Positions 27,966 through 38,697 are shown, counted from the first letter of the stretch. The stretch is DNA of 64,000 bases from Vibrio panuliri (GCF_009938205.1 NZ_AP019654.1:248001-312000); one strand, 5' to 3'. The notes: generated by a model not told the origin, from the letters alone. Numbers and translations are program-made.

Positions 27966-29390
27966 ATGAAACATACTCATTCACTTGCTGACCAACGCTA
28001 CATCAATGAAGTTTTAGCTCTTGCGCTTAACCAAGCGAATCAAGCTCAAGATCCTTATCGTCCAGTTTGGCACTTTGCCCCTCTATTCGGCTTATTAAAC
28101 GACCCAAATGGATTGGCTCACTTTAATGGTGAGTATCATCTCTTTTATCAATGGAACCCAAAAGCTTGTGCTCATGGTGCAAAAGCATGGGGACACGCAA
28201 CCAGCAAAGATCTGTTCACATGGCAACACCAGCCTTTAGCTTTAGCGCCCACGCAAGACTACGAAACGCATGGTTGCTACTCAGGTTCTGGTTTGATTGT
28301 TGATGATACGCTTGAACTTTTTTATACCGGCAATGTGAAGTTTGCTGAGGGTGGACGAACGGCTTATCAGTGTCGAGCGTCATTAGAAGCGGGTAAACAG
28401 GTAGAAAAAAAGGGTATCGTGTTGTCTTTACCTGATGGTTACAGCGGGCACGTACGCGATCCTAAAGTATGGGTACATCAAGAACGTTACTACATGGTTT
28501 TGGGAGCGGAAGATCTTAATTACCAAGGGAAAGTACTGGCTTTTGTTTCTGATGACTTAGAAAACTGGCATTGGTTAGGAGAAGTTTTTGGTGATGGGTT
28601 GAATGGGTATCATTGCGACGATTTTATGTTGGAATGTCCAGATCTTTTCCCCCTTGAGAATCGTCATGTATTAATCACGTGCCCAAAAAACTGGTTAGAG
28701 CGTGATGGTAAGAAAGTGGAAACTTTTGATGTGACTTATCACATTGGTGATTTTGATTATCAAACTGCGGCATTTAATCATCAAGATGGTGTGTTGATGG
28801 ATCATGGCTTTGACTTTTATGCGCCACAGACATTTGCTGATCAAGATGGTCGCCGTATTTTGTTTGGTTGGATGGGCAAGCCGGATGAATACGAAGCGTA
28901 CCAACCAAGTATCCAACATGGTTGGGTTCACCAAATGACTTGTCCACGGGAGCTTACTCTCGTTAATGGTCGTCTAAAACAGAACCCTGTTATGGAACTC
29001 ACTCACATGCGCCAGCATCAACAGGTATTTAAAGGGCTATCTACTTGCTTCGATGGCCTATCTGGTGAGCTGCAATTGCATAACCTACAAAACGAAGAGT
29101 TGCTGATTGAGATCGCCGAAGACCTAAGAATCGAAGTGGATTCAAAAGGTCTGCGTACCGTGCGTCGAAACTTAAAAAATCATCAATGGCAAGTCATTGA
29201 ATGGCCGGGACGCGTCAACTCATTGCAACTGTTGCGTGACCACTCAAGCCTAGAAGTGTTTATCAATGAAGGTGAAGCAGTCGCGACCTCTCGTTTCTTT
29301 GGCAAAGGTTTTGGAGCCAAGGCTGACAAAGGCTTCAAACTCAGTAGTAAACATGAACTATCGGCAATTTATTGGCAATTAGTCAAATAA
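27966..29390 (+). CDS. scrB: GH32 beta-fructofuranosidase / sucrose-6-phosphate hydrolase
   Basis: 474 residues. Glycoside hydrolase family 32: nucleophile Asp46 in LLNDPNG, transition-state Asp165 in RDP (164-166) and acid/base Glu223 in EC (223-224), followed by a C-terminal beta-sandwich. No signal peptide, so it acts in the cytoplasm on the phosphorylated sugar brought in by the PTS. The ATG at 27966 has GGAG just upstream; an in-frame ATG at 27933 overlaps the hairpin and was rejected. No fructokinase gene is adjacent, unlike many scr loci, so the symbol is tentative. Confidence 0.88.
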   Translation: MKHTHSLADQRYINEVLALALNQANQAQDPYRPVWHFAPLFGLLNDPNGLAHFNGEYHLFYQWNPKACAHGAKAWGHATSKDLFTWQHQPLALAPTQDYETHGCYSGSGLIVDDTLELFYTGNVKFAEGGRTAYQCRASLEAGKQVEKKGIVLSLPDGYSGHVRDPKVWVHQERYYMVLGAEDLNYQGKVLAFVSDDLENWHWLGEVFGDGLNGYHCDDFMLECPDLFPLENRHVLITCPKNWLERDGKKVETFDVTYHIGDFDYQTAAFNHQDGVLMDHGFDFYAPQTFADQDGRRILFGWMGKPDEYEAYQPSIQHGWVHQMTCPRELTLVNGRLKQNPVMELTHMRQHQQVFKGLSTCFDGLSGELQLHNLQNEELLIEIAEDLRIEVDSKGLRTVRRNLKNHQWQVIEWPGRVNSLQLLRDHSSLEVFINEGEAVATSRFFGKGFGAKADKGFKLSSKHELSAIYWQLVK

Positions 29391-29396
29391 CATCCC

Positions 29397-29412
29397 GCTG
29401 CCTTCGGGCAGC
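29397..29412 (+). other. UUCG-loop hairpin between GH32 and RpiR-type regulator genes
   Basis: GCTGCC and GGCAGC form a six-pair stem closed by a very stable UUCG tetraloop, 6 bases after the GH32 stop; there is no T run. Likely an mRNA-stabilising element. Confidence 0.6.
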
Positions 29413-29435
29413 TTCATGACGAACACGTGGAGCCT

Positions 29436-30326
29436 ATGTATAATAAAGCGATTGCCTCACAAGGAATGATACTGTCGGTGGATATTAATCAAGTAATTCC
29501 CAACATTCGAATGCGACTGCCATCACTAACTCGTACTGAGCAGTCTATTGCAGAGAGTTTTCTTAAACCGCATTTTTTGAACCGCTCAGTTTCGATCAAT
29601 GAAGTGGCAGAGCGCTTAGGCGTATCCACGGCTTTAGTTGTAAAAGTATCGAAAAAACTGGGTTTTAGTGGTTTCAAGCAGTTAAAAGATGCACTAAATG
29701 CTCATCATGACTCAGACACCTATGCTCCGAGTGAGCAGTTGCAGCTCGATGATTCTTGTGAGCAAATAGTCACCAAAGTGCTAAAAAACTCAATTAATGC
29801 ACTACAAGAGATTCTCAATTTTGTTGATGCCAATATGGTAAGTGCGGCAGCGGATGCGATTATTCGCGCGCACCACATTGAACTGTATGCGGTGGGAGGC
29901 TCGACGATTATCTGTGAAGATTTTCAACATAAATTATTGCGCTTTGGTATTCGGTCTAATGTGCCAAAAGATCGTCATTTAATGTTAATGTCAGCCAGCG
30001 TTTTGACCGACAAAGATGTGGTGTTAGTTGTATCTCATTCTGGACAAACCGTCGATTTAATGGACGCGGTGCGCTTAGCAAAACAGTCGGGAGCGACCGT
30101 TATTTCAATAACCAATAACTACCATGCGGAGTTATCTCAGTTATCAAATTACCCATTGTATGCCCCGGCATCACCGGAACCGTTATTGGGTAAAAATGGC
30201 ATTGCAAGGTTGGTTAAGTTGGCAATGATTGACAGCCTCTACGCCACTATTGCTAGCAAGATTCCGCAAGTGGTGGAGGACAATCTTGAGAAAACTACCC
30301 AAGCGGTGGCTTTACTGCATCGTTAG
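29436..30326 (+). CDS. RpiR-family (HTH/SIS) transcriptional regulator
   Basis: 296 residues. An N-terminal HTH_6 domain (about 20-95) contains SINEVAERLGVSTALVVKVSK and GFSGFKQLKDAL; the C-terminal SIS domain (about 120-250) binds phosphosugars and includes YAVGGSTIICEDFQHKLLRFG and VVLVVSHSGQTVDLMDAVRLAK. It follows the GH32 gene by 45 bases. It probably senses a phosphosugar of the locus and controls both divergent operons. Start uncertain: ATG 29436 follows GTGGAG closely; ATG 29466 is another choice. Confidence 0.9.
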   Translation: MYNKAIASQGMILSVDINQVIPNIRMRLPSLTRTEQSIAESFLKPHFLNRSVSINEVAERLGVSTALVVKVSKKLGFSGFKQLKDALNAHHDSDTYAPSEQLQLDDSCEQIVTKVLKNSINALQEILNFVDANMVSAAADAIIRAHHIELYAVGGSTIICEDFQHKLLRFGIRSNVPKDRHLMLMSASVLTDKDVVLVVSHSGQTVDLMDAVRLAKQSGATVISITNNYHAELSQLSNYPLYAPASPEPLLGKNGIARLVKLAMIDSLYATIASKIPQVVEDNLEKTTQAVALLHR

Positions 30327-30335
30327 CCTCTATTC

Positions 30336-30365
30336 AACGAGAGCCAAATAGGCTCTCGTTTTTTA
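30336..30365 (+). terminator. Terminator after the RpiR-type gene
   Basis: AACGAGAGCC and GGCTCTCGTT form a ten-pair stem around AAATA followed by TTTT. It closes the plus-strand sugar operon. Confidence 0.92.
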
Positions 30366-30414
30366 TGCCATTCAAGTAGACTAAGCGCTTAAGTACAGAA
30401 TAAGAGCGTCAGTT

Positions 30415-31371
30415 ATGCCTTCATCTTTATCTCATCATCACACACCATTCGCGATTGCCATACATGGTGGCGCAGGTACGATTTTACCCGAGCATATGAG
30501 TGCTGAGTTACAAGCGGTAATCGAGCAAGATTTGTCTAATGCTGTTAACGCAGGGCACACTGTTTTAGCTCAAGGCGGTTTGGCGGTGGATGCAGTCGCC
30601 GCAGCGGTTAAAGTGCTTGAGGATTCGCCCCACTTTAACGCGGGTAAAGGTTCTGTATTAACTCATAAAGAGATGGTGGAGATGGATGCCTGTATCATGG
30701 ATGGAAGTGATAGCGCTGCTGGTGCCGTTGCTTGCGTTCGTCATATCAAAAATCCAATTTCGCTAGCTTATGATGTGATGCGTCATAGTTCCCATGTTTT
30801 GTTAATTGGCGATGGCGCAGAAGAGTTCGCCTTTGAACGTGGCTATGACTTTACTGAGCAAGATTATTTCTTTACCGATCGTCGCTATGACCAATTAATG
30901 GCAATCAAAGAGCAAGGTGGTGTCGCTTTGTCGGAAGCCACATATCCCGATGATCACAAACACGGCACGGTTGGTGCGGTTGCGCTGGATAAGCATGGCA
31001 ACTTAGCAGCCGCGACCAGTACTGGTGGGATTACCAACAAAAAGTATGGTCGGGTGGGAGATTCCCCCATTGTTGGTGCAGGGACGTTTGCCGAAAATGG
31101 CAACGTGGCACTCTCAGCGACGGGGGTGGGCGAATATTTCTTGCGTAAAGCGGTGACCGCTGATATTGCGGCTCGTATGCGTTACCTAAAAGAGGATGTC
31201 GCGACTGCTTGTCAAAGTATCATCCAAGGCGAGCTTAAACATATCGGTGGTGAAGGTGGTGTGATTGCCGTTGATGCGCAAGGTCGAGTGCATTTTGAGC
31301 TTAACTCGAGCGGAATGTATCGCGCGAGTATGGATAGTCGTGGTGCGCTTGAAGTGAAAATTTATGCGTAA
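30415..31371 (+). CDS. iaaA: Isoaspartyl peptidase/L-asparaginase (plant type, Ntn hydrolase)
   Basis: 318 residues. It hydrolyses isoaspartyl dipeptides and L-asparagine. It is made as a precursor and cuts itself before a threonine that becomes the N-terminal nucleophile; this is Thr185 in KHGTVGAVA, giving subunits of about 20 and 14 kDa. The start AIAIHGGAGT and the GNLAAATSTGG stretch after the cleavage site are typical. No signal peptide is seen. It stands alone between the sugar locus and purA. Confidence 0.93.
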   Translation: MPSSLSHHHTPFAIAIHGGAGTILPEHMSAELQAVIEQDLSNAVNAGHTVLAQGGLAVDAVAAAVKVLEDSPHFNAGKGSVLTHKEMVEMDACIMDGSDSAAGAVACVRHIKNPISLAYDVMRHSSHVLLIGDGAEEFAFERGYDFTEQDYFFTDRRYDQLMAIKEQGGVALSEATYPDDHKHGTVGAVALDKHGNLAAATSTGGITNKKYGRVGDSPIVGAGTFAENGNVALSATGVGEYFLRKAVTADIAARMRYLKEDVATACQSIIQGELKHIGGEGGVIAVDAQGRVHFELNSSGMYRASMDSRGALEVKIYA

Positions 31372-31408
31372 ATTTGCTTAAATTGACCATCCTTGAAGTA
31401 AGTGTTTG

Positions 31409-31420
31409 ACGGGCGTTTGC
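31409..31420. promoter_or_regulatory. Weak PurR-like site before purA
   Basis: ACGGGCGTTTGC matches 8 of 12 positions of the PurR core GCAAACGTTTGC, with one half-site perfect; it is about 120 bases before purA. purA is a known PurR target in E. coli. The match is weak. Confidence 0.25.
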
Positions 31421-31516
31421 CTTGTATTTTGAGCCTTCGCCTGCTCACAAGATCAAATCAGTATGATTAAAAAATGACTGCAAGAACGAGGATTCAGTGC
31501 TAGAATCCTTTTTTAA

Positions 31517-32857
<1,341 letters not shown>

Positions 32858-32877
32858 TTTGTTTACGCAGTTTGATA

Positions 32878-32903
32878 AAGCCGGCTTTCGAGCCGGTTTT
32901 TTT
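32878..32903 (+). terminator. Terminator of purA
   Basis: CCGGCT and AGCCGG form a stem closed by a TTCG loop and followed by seven T residues, 20 bases after the purA stop. Confidence 0.93.
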
Positions 32904-32993
32904 ATACCTGTTGTCGATGCCTTTAGCGGCAAGGCTTGCTGGATTTTTACTCGTTTTGTGGCAAACTATTGCCAACTCGCGGCAAATTTTAGC

Positions 32994-33020
32994 TAAAGAC
33001 TTAGCAGCCTTTGCCGATAA
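32994..33020 (+). promoter_or_regulatory. Sigma-28 (FliA) promoter of motX
   Basis: TAAAGACT (32994-33001), an 11-base spacer and GCCGATAA (33013-33020) match the FliA consensus TAAAGTTT-N11-GCCGATAA with a perfect -10. It lies 64 bases before motX, a late flagellar gene, in the right orientation. Confidence 0.88.
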
Positions 33021-33084
33021 AGTTATCGAGACTCACCCTGCCTGTAAGACGGGGTAGGCATCGAATTCAACAAAGAGTGCAGGT

Positions 33085-33720
33085 ATGAAGCTACGAACAG
33101 TGGCAGCTTCGTTGATATTGACGCTTAGCGCGACCTTCAGTTACGCCAATGTGGCTGACGTTGGTGCGCCAGTGCCCATTTATTCCGAAGCTGAACTTAT
33201 TAAACTGATCGAACAGAATAAACATTTAGAGCGCGTTAAGGCCGATAACTGCCAGTTGGTAGAAGATATTGTTGCACGTGCGACTCGCATTAACCTACCG
33301 GCATACGAGTTTTTGTATGGCGATATGTTGGCGTGGGGTGTGTGCGTCGATCAAGATGTCGAGCTAGGGCTTTACTATATGGAAAACGCTGCGCACCAAG
33401 GATTGCCAACGGCTCTTGAGCAACTTGGGCGTTATTACTCGCGTGGTACATTGGTTCAGCAAGATAAAGAACGTGCGATTCCTTATTTGCGCGAAGCCGC
33501 TGCAATGGGGAACTTAAATGCCCGCATTCATTTAGCAGAACTGCTATTACGTGATTATGGTAGCCCACTCGATTACGAAGATGCCTATCGCTGGTTATAT
33601 AACTCGGTGACAGCCGATCAGCGCCAACACAAACGAATTTCCCGCTTGAGGCATGGCCTTGAGCTGCGTATGCCAGAGAATATTATTGCCCGCGCTAAGC
33701 GCCGTGACACCTTCTGGTAA
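33085..33720 (+). CDS. motX: Sodium-type polar flagellar motor protein MotX
   Basis: 211 residues. MotX is a periplasmic protein of the T ring that, with MotY, fixes the PomA/PomB sodium stator around the polar flagellar motor. A signal peptide is visible at 1-21 (LILTLSATFSYA), then Sel1-type helical repeats (VELGLYYMENAAHQG and DKERAIPYLREAAAMGN). It is alone, between purA and the amidohydrolase, the usual place in Vibrio, and has a sigma-28 promoter. Confidence 0.95.
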   Translation: MKLRTVAASLILTLSATFSYANVADVGAPVPIYSEAELIKLIEQNKHLERVKADNCQLVEDIVARATRINLPAYEFLYGDMLAWGVCVDQDVELGLYYMENAAHQGLPTALEQLGRYYSRGTLVQQDKERAIPYLREAAAMGNLNARIHLAELLLRDYGSPLDYEDAYRWLYNSVTADQRQHKRISRLRHGLELRMPENIIARAKRRDTFW

Positions 33721-33747
33721 CCCGCTATTTTGACAACCTGTACTCAT

Positions 33748-33776
33748 AAAAATGCCCAGCGATTGCTGGGCATTTT
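33748..33776. terminator. Terminator of motX (possibly bidirectional)
   Basis: AAAATGCCCAGC and GCTGGGCATTTTT pair over 12 positions around GATT, 27 bases after the motX stop; A-rich sequence on the other side lets it also serve the convergent amidohydrolase gene. Confidence 0.92.
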
Positions 33777-33795
33777 TGTTATCAGCAGAGAGTGA

Positions 33796-35199
33796 TTATT
33801 GCACTACTTCACCTGATGCAATAACGGTTTCACGTACCACTTCTGTAAACTCTAGTGCTTCCTTACGGATTTCATCTTCGTCCACGGTTAGGATGTTGCG
33901 ATCTTGCATGATCAACTGACCGTCAACGATAGAGTGGCGAACATTGGCTGAGTTAGCTGAGTACACCAGTGCCGAGTATGGGTTGTAAACCGGAACCATG
34001 TTTGGCGCTTTCGTATCGATAACGATGATGTCAGCCAATTTACCGGCTTCAAGAGAGCCGATCTTGTCTTCCATGTGTAGTGCTTTTGCCGCGCCCATGG
34101 TTGCCATATCAATTACTTTGATTGGCGGCATTGCTGCGCGGTCTTTGTTGACGAGTTTGTGCACTTTTGCCACTTGGTTGAACTCATCAATCGTGCTTAG
34201 CGTGTTACCTGACATTGGGCCGTCAGTGCCTAGACCAATACGTACGTTTTCGTCGTACATTTGTAGGGCAGGCGAGACGCCTTTAGCTGATTTGATGTTA
34301 GCACTCATGTTGTGTGCCACACCCATGTCAGACTTTTTCACTAGTTCGATATCTTTGTCGTCAACCAAAATCATGTGTGCGCCAACCAGGTTTTTGTTGA
34401 GTGCGCCAATGCTTTCCATGTATTGCACGGGTGACAAACCATTTGAACGCTCAGCAATCACTTGTTGTTCACGGTCAGATTCCGCTAGGTGCATCATTAC
34501 TGGTACGTCTTTCTCTAGCGAAAGTTTCGCCACTTTTTGCAGGATCTCTGTGGTGTTAGTGTATGGACCGTGAGGTGCAAACGCTGGTGTGATACGTGGG
34601 TGATCTTTGTATTCTTCAATAAACTTAAGCGTGTAATCGATACCCGCTTCAGCGTTTTTCGCTGATGCTACTGGGAATTTGATGATGGTTTCACCCAAGA
34701 TTGCACGCATACCAATCTTATCAACAGTTTTCGCCACTTCGTCTTCGAAGTAGTACATGTCTGCGTAAGTGGTGACACCCCCTTTTAGCATTTCAACGTT
34801 ACCTAGGTTAGCGCCGATACGAACCATATCGCGTGATACAAGCTTCGCTTCTAATGGGAAGATGTAACGGTGCAGGCGATCTGGCACGTCGTCCGCAAGT
34901 GAGCGGAATACAGTCATTGAAACGTGAGTGTGAGTATTGATAAGGCCTGGCATTACGATGTCGCCATCAACATCCAGCACTTTATCGGCTTTGTACTGTT
35001 TCTCAAGTGACTCATCGCCAACCGCGATGATCTTGTTATCCTTCACTACAACAGTACCGTTTTCATATACGGCCTTGTCTTGGTTCATGGTTAGAACCAT
35101 TGCGTCGGTGATCATTAGATCCACTTTTTCTGCCGCAGTCGATACTGCTGAGAAAAGACCTAAGCTTGCTATGGCGGTGGCTAATAAAGTGCGTTTCAT
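33796..35199 (-). CDS. Exported amidohydrolase (TRZ/ATZ family, nucleoside-deaminase-like)
   Basis: 467 residues. A metal-dependent amidohydrolase: HTH metal pair at His90/His92 (INTHTHVSMTVFRS), HGPYTNT, HLAES and GLGTDGPMSGN supply the remaining ligands. The family includes S-adenosylhomocysteine, methylthioadenosine and related deaminases. Starting at ATG 35199 gives a signal peptide (LLATAIASLGLFSAVSTAA), so the enzyme is exported; the in-frame upstream ATG at 35274 would hide it and lies on the promoter. A PurR-type operator upstream suggests a purine substrate. Exact substrate unknown. Confidence 0.85.
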   Translation of the reverse strand: MKRTLLATAIASLGLFSAVSTAAEKVDLMITDAMVLTMNQDKAVYENGTVVVKDNKIIAVGDESLEKQYKADKVLDVDGDIVMPGLINTHTHVSMTVFRSLADDVPDRLHRYIFPLEAKLVSRDMVRIGANLGNVEMLKGGVTTYADMYYFEDEVAKTVDKIGMRAILGETIIKFPVASAKNAEAGIDYTLKFIEEYKDHPRITPAFAPHGPYTNTTEILQKVAKLSLEKDVPVMMHLAESDREQQVIAERSNGLSPVQYMESIGALNKNLVGAHMILVDDKDIELVKKSDMGVAHNMSANIKSAKGVSPALQMYDENVRIGLGTDGPMSGNTLSTIDEFNQVAKVHKLVNKDRAAMPPIKVIDMATMGAAKALHMEDKIGSLEAGKLADIIVIDTKAPNMVPVYNPYSALVYSANSANVRHSIVDGQLIMQDRNILTVDEDEIRKEALEFTEVVRETVIASGEVVQ

Positions 35200-35245
35200 A
35201 GTTATCACTAAACCTATAAAGGGAGGGGATAGGAAATTGGCGCAG

Positions 35246-35274
35246 AATATGGCAACAAGGTTGTGTTTTTGCAA
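35246..35274 (-). promoter_or_regulatory. Promoter of the exported amidohydrolase
   Basis: On the minus strand, TTGCAA (35274-35269) and CATATT (35251-35246) are 17 bases apart. The -35 overlaps the PurR-type palindrome at 35271-35282. The start point would be near 35239, about 40 bases before the ATG. Confidence 0.6.
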
Positions 35275-35282
35275 ACGTTTGC
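35271..35282. promoter_or_regulatory. PurR operator
   Basis: GCAAACGTTTGC is a perfect 12-base palindrome identical to the core of the PurR consensus (ANGCAANCGNTTNCNT). It overlaps the predicted -35 of the amidohydrolase promoter, the position expected for repression by PurR with guanine or hypoxanthine. Confidence 0.75.
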
Positions 35283-35301
35283 TTTATAAATTGCGATGAA
35301 G

Positions 35302-35317
35302 TGTGATCTTGATCGGT
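35302..35317. promoter_or_regulatory. CRP-like site between the amidohydrolase and rnr
   Basis: TGTGATCTTGATCGGT has a perfect left half-site and the GATC of the right half. Its centre is about 70 bases upstream of the predicted amidohydrolase start, a class I activation position. The first 11 bases recur in the sugar-locus control region at 26438. Confidence 0.55.
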
Positions 35318-35456
35318 TGTGGTTATCGGCTGTACATCACTCGCTAAGTTATGAAAATTGCATCGATATTTTTCTTTTTTGTAACCGCTAAGCTGTAGCT
35401 TATATCGTTCCTCAGATATAATAGCCACATACCTTCCTTGCTAATTGGGCTTGCTT

Positions 35457-37922
35457 ATGTCAGACCAAATCCAAAACGATCCTTTCGCTGATCGTGAATC
35501 AGAAAACTATGAAAATCCGATTCCAAGCCGTGAGTTCATTCTTGAATTTCTACAGCAGGCTGGCGTCCCACTAAACCGCAATGATTTGTTTGAAGCACTG
35601 CAACTCGAAGGCGAAGAGCAGTATGAAGGCCTACGCCGTCGTCTGCGCGCTATGGAGCGTGATGGGCAGTTGGTGTTTACTCGTCGCCAATGTTACGCAC
35701 TGCCTGAAAAACTAGAAATGGTGAAAGGCTACGTGATTGGTCACAAAGACGGTCATGGTTGGGTAAGACCTGAAGGCAGCATGAAAAAAGAAGACGATAT
35801 CGTCCTGCCTCATCATCAGATGAAAAACATCATTCATGGCGATTTTGTTCTCGTACAGCCAACACAAAATTCAAAACGCGGTCGCAAGGAAGGACGTTTG
35901 GTTCGCGTACTCGAAGAGCGCAATACTCAAATTGTTGGGCGATTCTTCCTAGAGTATGGATACTCATACGTGGTGCCGGATGACTCGCGTATTAGCCAAG
36001 ATATCTTGATTCCTAATGACCAAAAAGCCGGTGCTCGCATGGGCAACGTGGTGGTGATTGAAATTACTGACCGTGGTTCACGTTCGCGCGGCATGATGGG
36101 TAAAGTGGTCGAAGTGTTGGGCGAAAATATGGCGCCGGGCATGGAAACGCAAATTGCGATTCGTACTCACCAAATTCCTCATGAATGGCCAGAAGCGGTT
36201 GATAAGCAAATTGCCAACTTGGGCGAAGAAGTGCCAGAAGAAGCCAAAGTTGGTCGTGTTGATTTACGTCAGCTACCTTTGGTAACGATTGATGGTGAAG
36301 ACGCACGTGACTTTGACGATGCGGTTTACTGTGAAGCGAAAAAAGGTGGCGGTTGGCGTCTATGGGTAGCGATTGCTGACGTCAGTTACTATGTCCGTCC
36401 TGATTCTGCTCTCGACAAAGAAGCGATCAATCGTGGCAACTCGGTTTACTTCCCATCGCAAGTTGTGCCGATGCTGCCAGAAGTACTGTCCAACGGTCTA
36501 TGTTCGCTTAACCCGCAAGTTGATCGCTTATGCATGGTGTGTGAGATGACTATCTCTGCCAGCGGTAAGTTATCAAGCTATAAGCATTATGAAGCCGTGA
36601 TGAACTCGCATGCACGTTTGACTTACACCAAAGTGGGTGAAGTTCTTGATGGCAACGTAGAGTTACGCGAACGCTATCAACCACTAGTGCCGCACCTTGA
36701 AGAGCTACACAAGATGTACAAGGTGCTTAAAGATGCCCGTGATAATCGCGGTGCGATTGAGTTTGAAACCGTAGAAGCGAAGTTCATCTTCAATGCAGAT
36801 CGCAAGATTGACCGTATTGAACCTGTGATTCGCAACGATGCTCACAAGATTATTGAAGAGTGTATGATTCTTGCCAATATCGCTTCCGCTTCATTGGTCG
36901 AGAAAGCCAAAGAGCCTGCGCTGTTCCGAATTCACGAATCTCCAGGTGAGTTGCGTCTACAAGGTTTCCGCGATTTCTTAGGTGAGCTTGGTTTGAATCT
37001 CGGTGGTGGGCTAGAGCCTTCACCAACCGATTATGCTGAGCTAGTGAAGCAGATTGCTGAGCGTCAAGATAAAGAGCTGATTCAAACTATGCTGCTGCGC
37101 TCAATGAAGCAAGCAGTGTACAACGCCGATAACTGCGGTCACTTTGGTTTGGCCTTAAAACGTTACGCTCACTTTACTTCACCGATTCGTCGTTATCCTG
37201 ATTTATTGTTGCACCGTGCCATTAAGTACCTGATCGCCAAAGAAGAAGGCCGTAATCAAGATCGCTGGACACCAACTGGTGGCTACCATTATTCGTTCGA
37301 CGACATGGATTTCTATGGCGAGCAATGCTCAATGACTGAGCGTCGTGCTGACGATGCAACTCGCGAAGTTGCTGACTGGCTCAAGTGTGAGTACATGCAA
37401 GACCATGTGGGTGAAGAGTTAGACGGCGTGATTGCCAATGTAACCAGCTTCGGTTTCTTTGTACGTTTGACGGAATTGCACATTGATGGCTTGGTACACA
37501 TTTCATCTTTAGCCAATGACTACTACCAGTTTGACCCAATCGGTCAAAGACTTATCGGCGAAAGCTTTGGCGCTATCTACCGTCTTGGTGATGCGGTTAA
37601 AGTGAAAGTGCTGTCGGTTAACTTAAACGATAAGCAAATTGACTTTGAATTAGTCGAAACAAGTCGTAAAGTACGCGGCAAAGGAAAAACGACTAAGAAG
37701 CGTGCGGCTGAAGCACAACAGAAAGCGAAAGCCAAAAAGCGAGCGGCAACAGGAAGTCGCGCAGAGCGAAAAGCCACACCGGAAATTGAACCAACTAAGC
37801 GTCCTGAGACAAAAGGACGGAAAAAGGACAATGGTGAGGCAAGAAAGCCTAAGGTAAAAAAGGCGCGCAAGAAGAAGCCGCACAGCAAGCCAAAGAAAAC
37901 GACGCGCGCAAAAAGCGAATAA
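35457..37922 (+). CDS. rnr: Ribonuclease R
   Basis: 821 residues. A 3'-to-5' exoribonuclease that can degrade structured RNA and takes part in tmRNA-linked quality control. Order of domains: N-terminal winged helix (about 20-85), cold-shock domains, the RNB catalytic domain with [13 protein letters not shown] (about 278-290), an S1 domain (about 640-725) and a Lys/Arg-rich tail. The ATG at 35457 is used; a TTG at 35445 is possible. It is followed 12 bases later by rlmB, the E. coli order. Confidence 0.97.
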   Translation: MSDQIQNDPFADRESENYENPIPSREFILEFLQQAGVPLNRNDLFEALQLEGEEQYEGLRRRLRAMERDGQLVFTRRQCYALPEKLEMVKGYVIGHKDGHGWVRPEGSMKKEDDIVLPHHQMKNIIHGDFVLVQPTQNSKRGRKEGRLVRVLEERNTQIVGRFFLEYGYSYVVPDDSRISQDILIPNDQKAGARMGNVVVIEITDRGSRSRGMMGKVVEVLGENMAPGMETQIAIRTHQIPHEWPEAVDKQIANLGEEVPEEAKVGRVDLRQLPLVTIDGEDARDFDDAVYCEAKKGGGWRLWVAIADVSYYVRPDSALDKEAINRGNSVYFPSQVVPMLPEVLSNGLCSLNPQVDRLCMVCEMTISASGKLSSYKHYEAVMNSHARLTYTKVGEVLDGNVELRERYQPLVPHLEELHKMYKVLKDARDNRGAIEFETVEAKFIFNADRKIDRIEPVIRNDAHKIIEECMILANIASASLVEKAKEPALFRIHESPGELRLQGFRDFLGELGLNLGGGLEPSPTDYAELVKQIAERQDKELIQTMLLRSMKQAVYNADNCGHFGLALKRYAHFTSPIRRYPDLLLHRAIKYLIAKEEGRNQDRWTPTGGYHYSFDDMDFYGEQCSMTERRADDATREVADWLKCEYMQDHVGEELDGVIANVTSFGFFVRLTELHIDGLVHISSLANDYYQFDPIGQRLIGESFGAIYRLGDAVKVKVLSVNLNDKQIDFELVETSRKVRGKGKTTKKRAAEAQQKAKAKKRAATGSRAERKATPEIEPTKRPETKGRKKDNGEARKPKVKKARKKKPHSKPKKTTRAKSE

Positions 37923-37934
37923 CAGGTTTAAAGA

Positions 37935-38672
37935 ATGAGTAACGAATTTCTATATGGTATTCACGCAGTAAAAGCAGTACTAGACCGTGAGCCTGAGCGT
38001 TTCATTGAAGCGTTCGTACTAAAAGGTCGTCAAGATGAGCGTCTGCTGCCAATCTTGAATGAACTACAACGTTGCGGCGTATCGATTCAACAGATGGTGC
38101 GTAAGACTCTGGATGACAAAGCACAAGGTGCTAATCACCAAGGCATTATTGCGCGCGTTAAGCCAGCAAAACAGCTTAACGAAAATGACTTAGATGACAT
38201 TTTAGCTCAGCATGAACAGCCACTACTTTTGGTGCTTGATGGTGTTACGGACCCGCATAACCTAGGTGCTTGCCTGCGTAATGCAGATGCGGCGGGTGTT
38301 GCGGCAGTTATCGTTCCTAAAGACCGTTCTGCACCAATGACAGCAACAGTCAGTAAAGTTGCTTGTGGTGCCGCAGAGATCGTACCGCTAATCCGCGTAA
38401 CTAACCTAGCTCGCACCATGCGTTCACTTCAAGAGCAGGGCGTTTGGTTTGTTGGAACTGCAGGTGAAGCAACGCACGACATTTACCAAGCGAAACTAAC
38501 AGGTAAGTTGGCGATCGTTATGGGTGCAGAAGGTGACGGTATGCGCCGCCTAACGCGTGAAACCTGTGATGACCTGATCAAGATCCCAATGGCAGGTACA
38601 GTTTCAAGTCTTAACGTATCAGTAGCGTCGGGTATCTGTTTGTTTGAAGCCGTGCGTCAGCGCTTAGCTTAA
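37935..38672 (+). CDS. rlmB: 23S rRNA (guanosine-2'-O-)-methyltransferase RlmB
   Basis: 245 residues. A SPOUT-class (trefoil-knot) enzyme methylating G2251 of 23S rRNA. The N-terminal L30e-like RNA-binding part starts [25 protein letters not shown] motifs [31 protein letters not shown] and [17 protein letters not shown] are intact. It is co-transcribed with rnr and has a terminator. Confidence 0.97.
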   Translation: MSNEFLYGIHAVKAVLDREPERFIEAFVLKGRQDERLLPILNELQRCGVSIQQMVRKTLDDKAQGANHQGIIARVKPAKQLNENDLDDILAQHEQPLLLVLDGVTDPHNLGACLRNADAAGVAAVIVPKDRSAPMTATVSKVACGAAEIVPLIRVTNLARTMRSLQEQGVWFVGTAGEATHDIYQAKLTGKLAIVMGAEGDGMRRLTRETCDDLIKIPMAGTVSSLNVSVASGICLFEAVRQRLA

Positions 38673-38697
38673 CGAGCAGGAATATATATAAAGTGAG

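Noticed and set aside
32872..33057. 61-codon plus-strand ORF after purA
   Set aside because: It starts inside the purA terminator and contains the sigma-28 promoter of motX; its amino acid content shows no family likeness.
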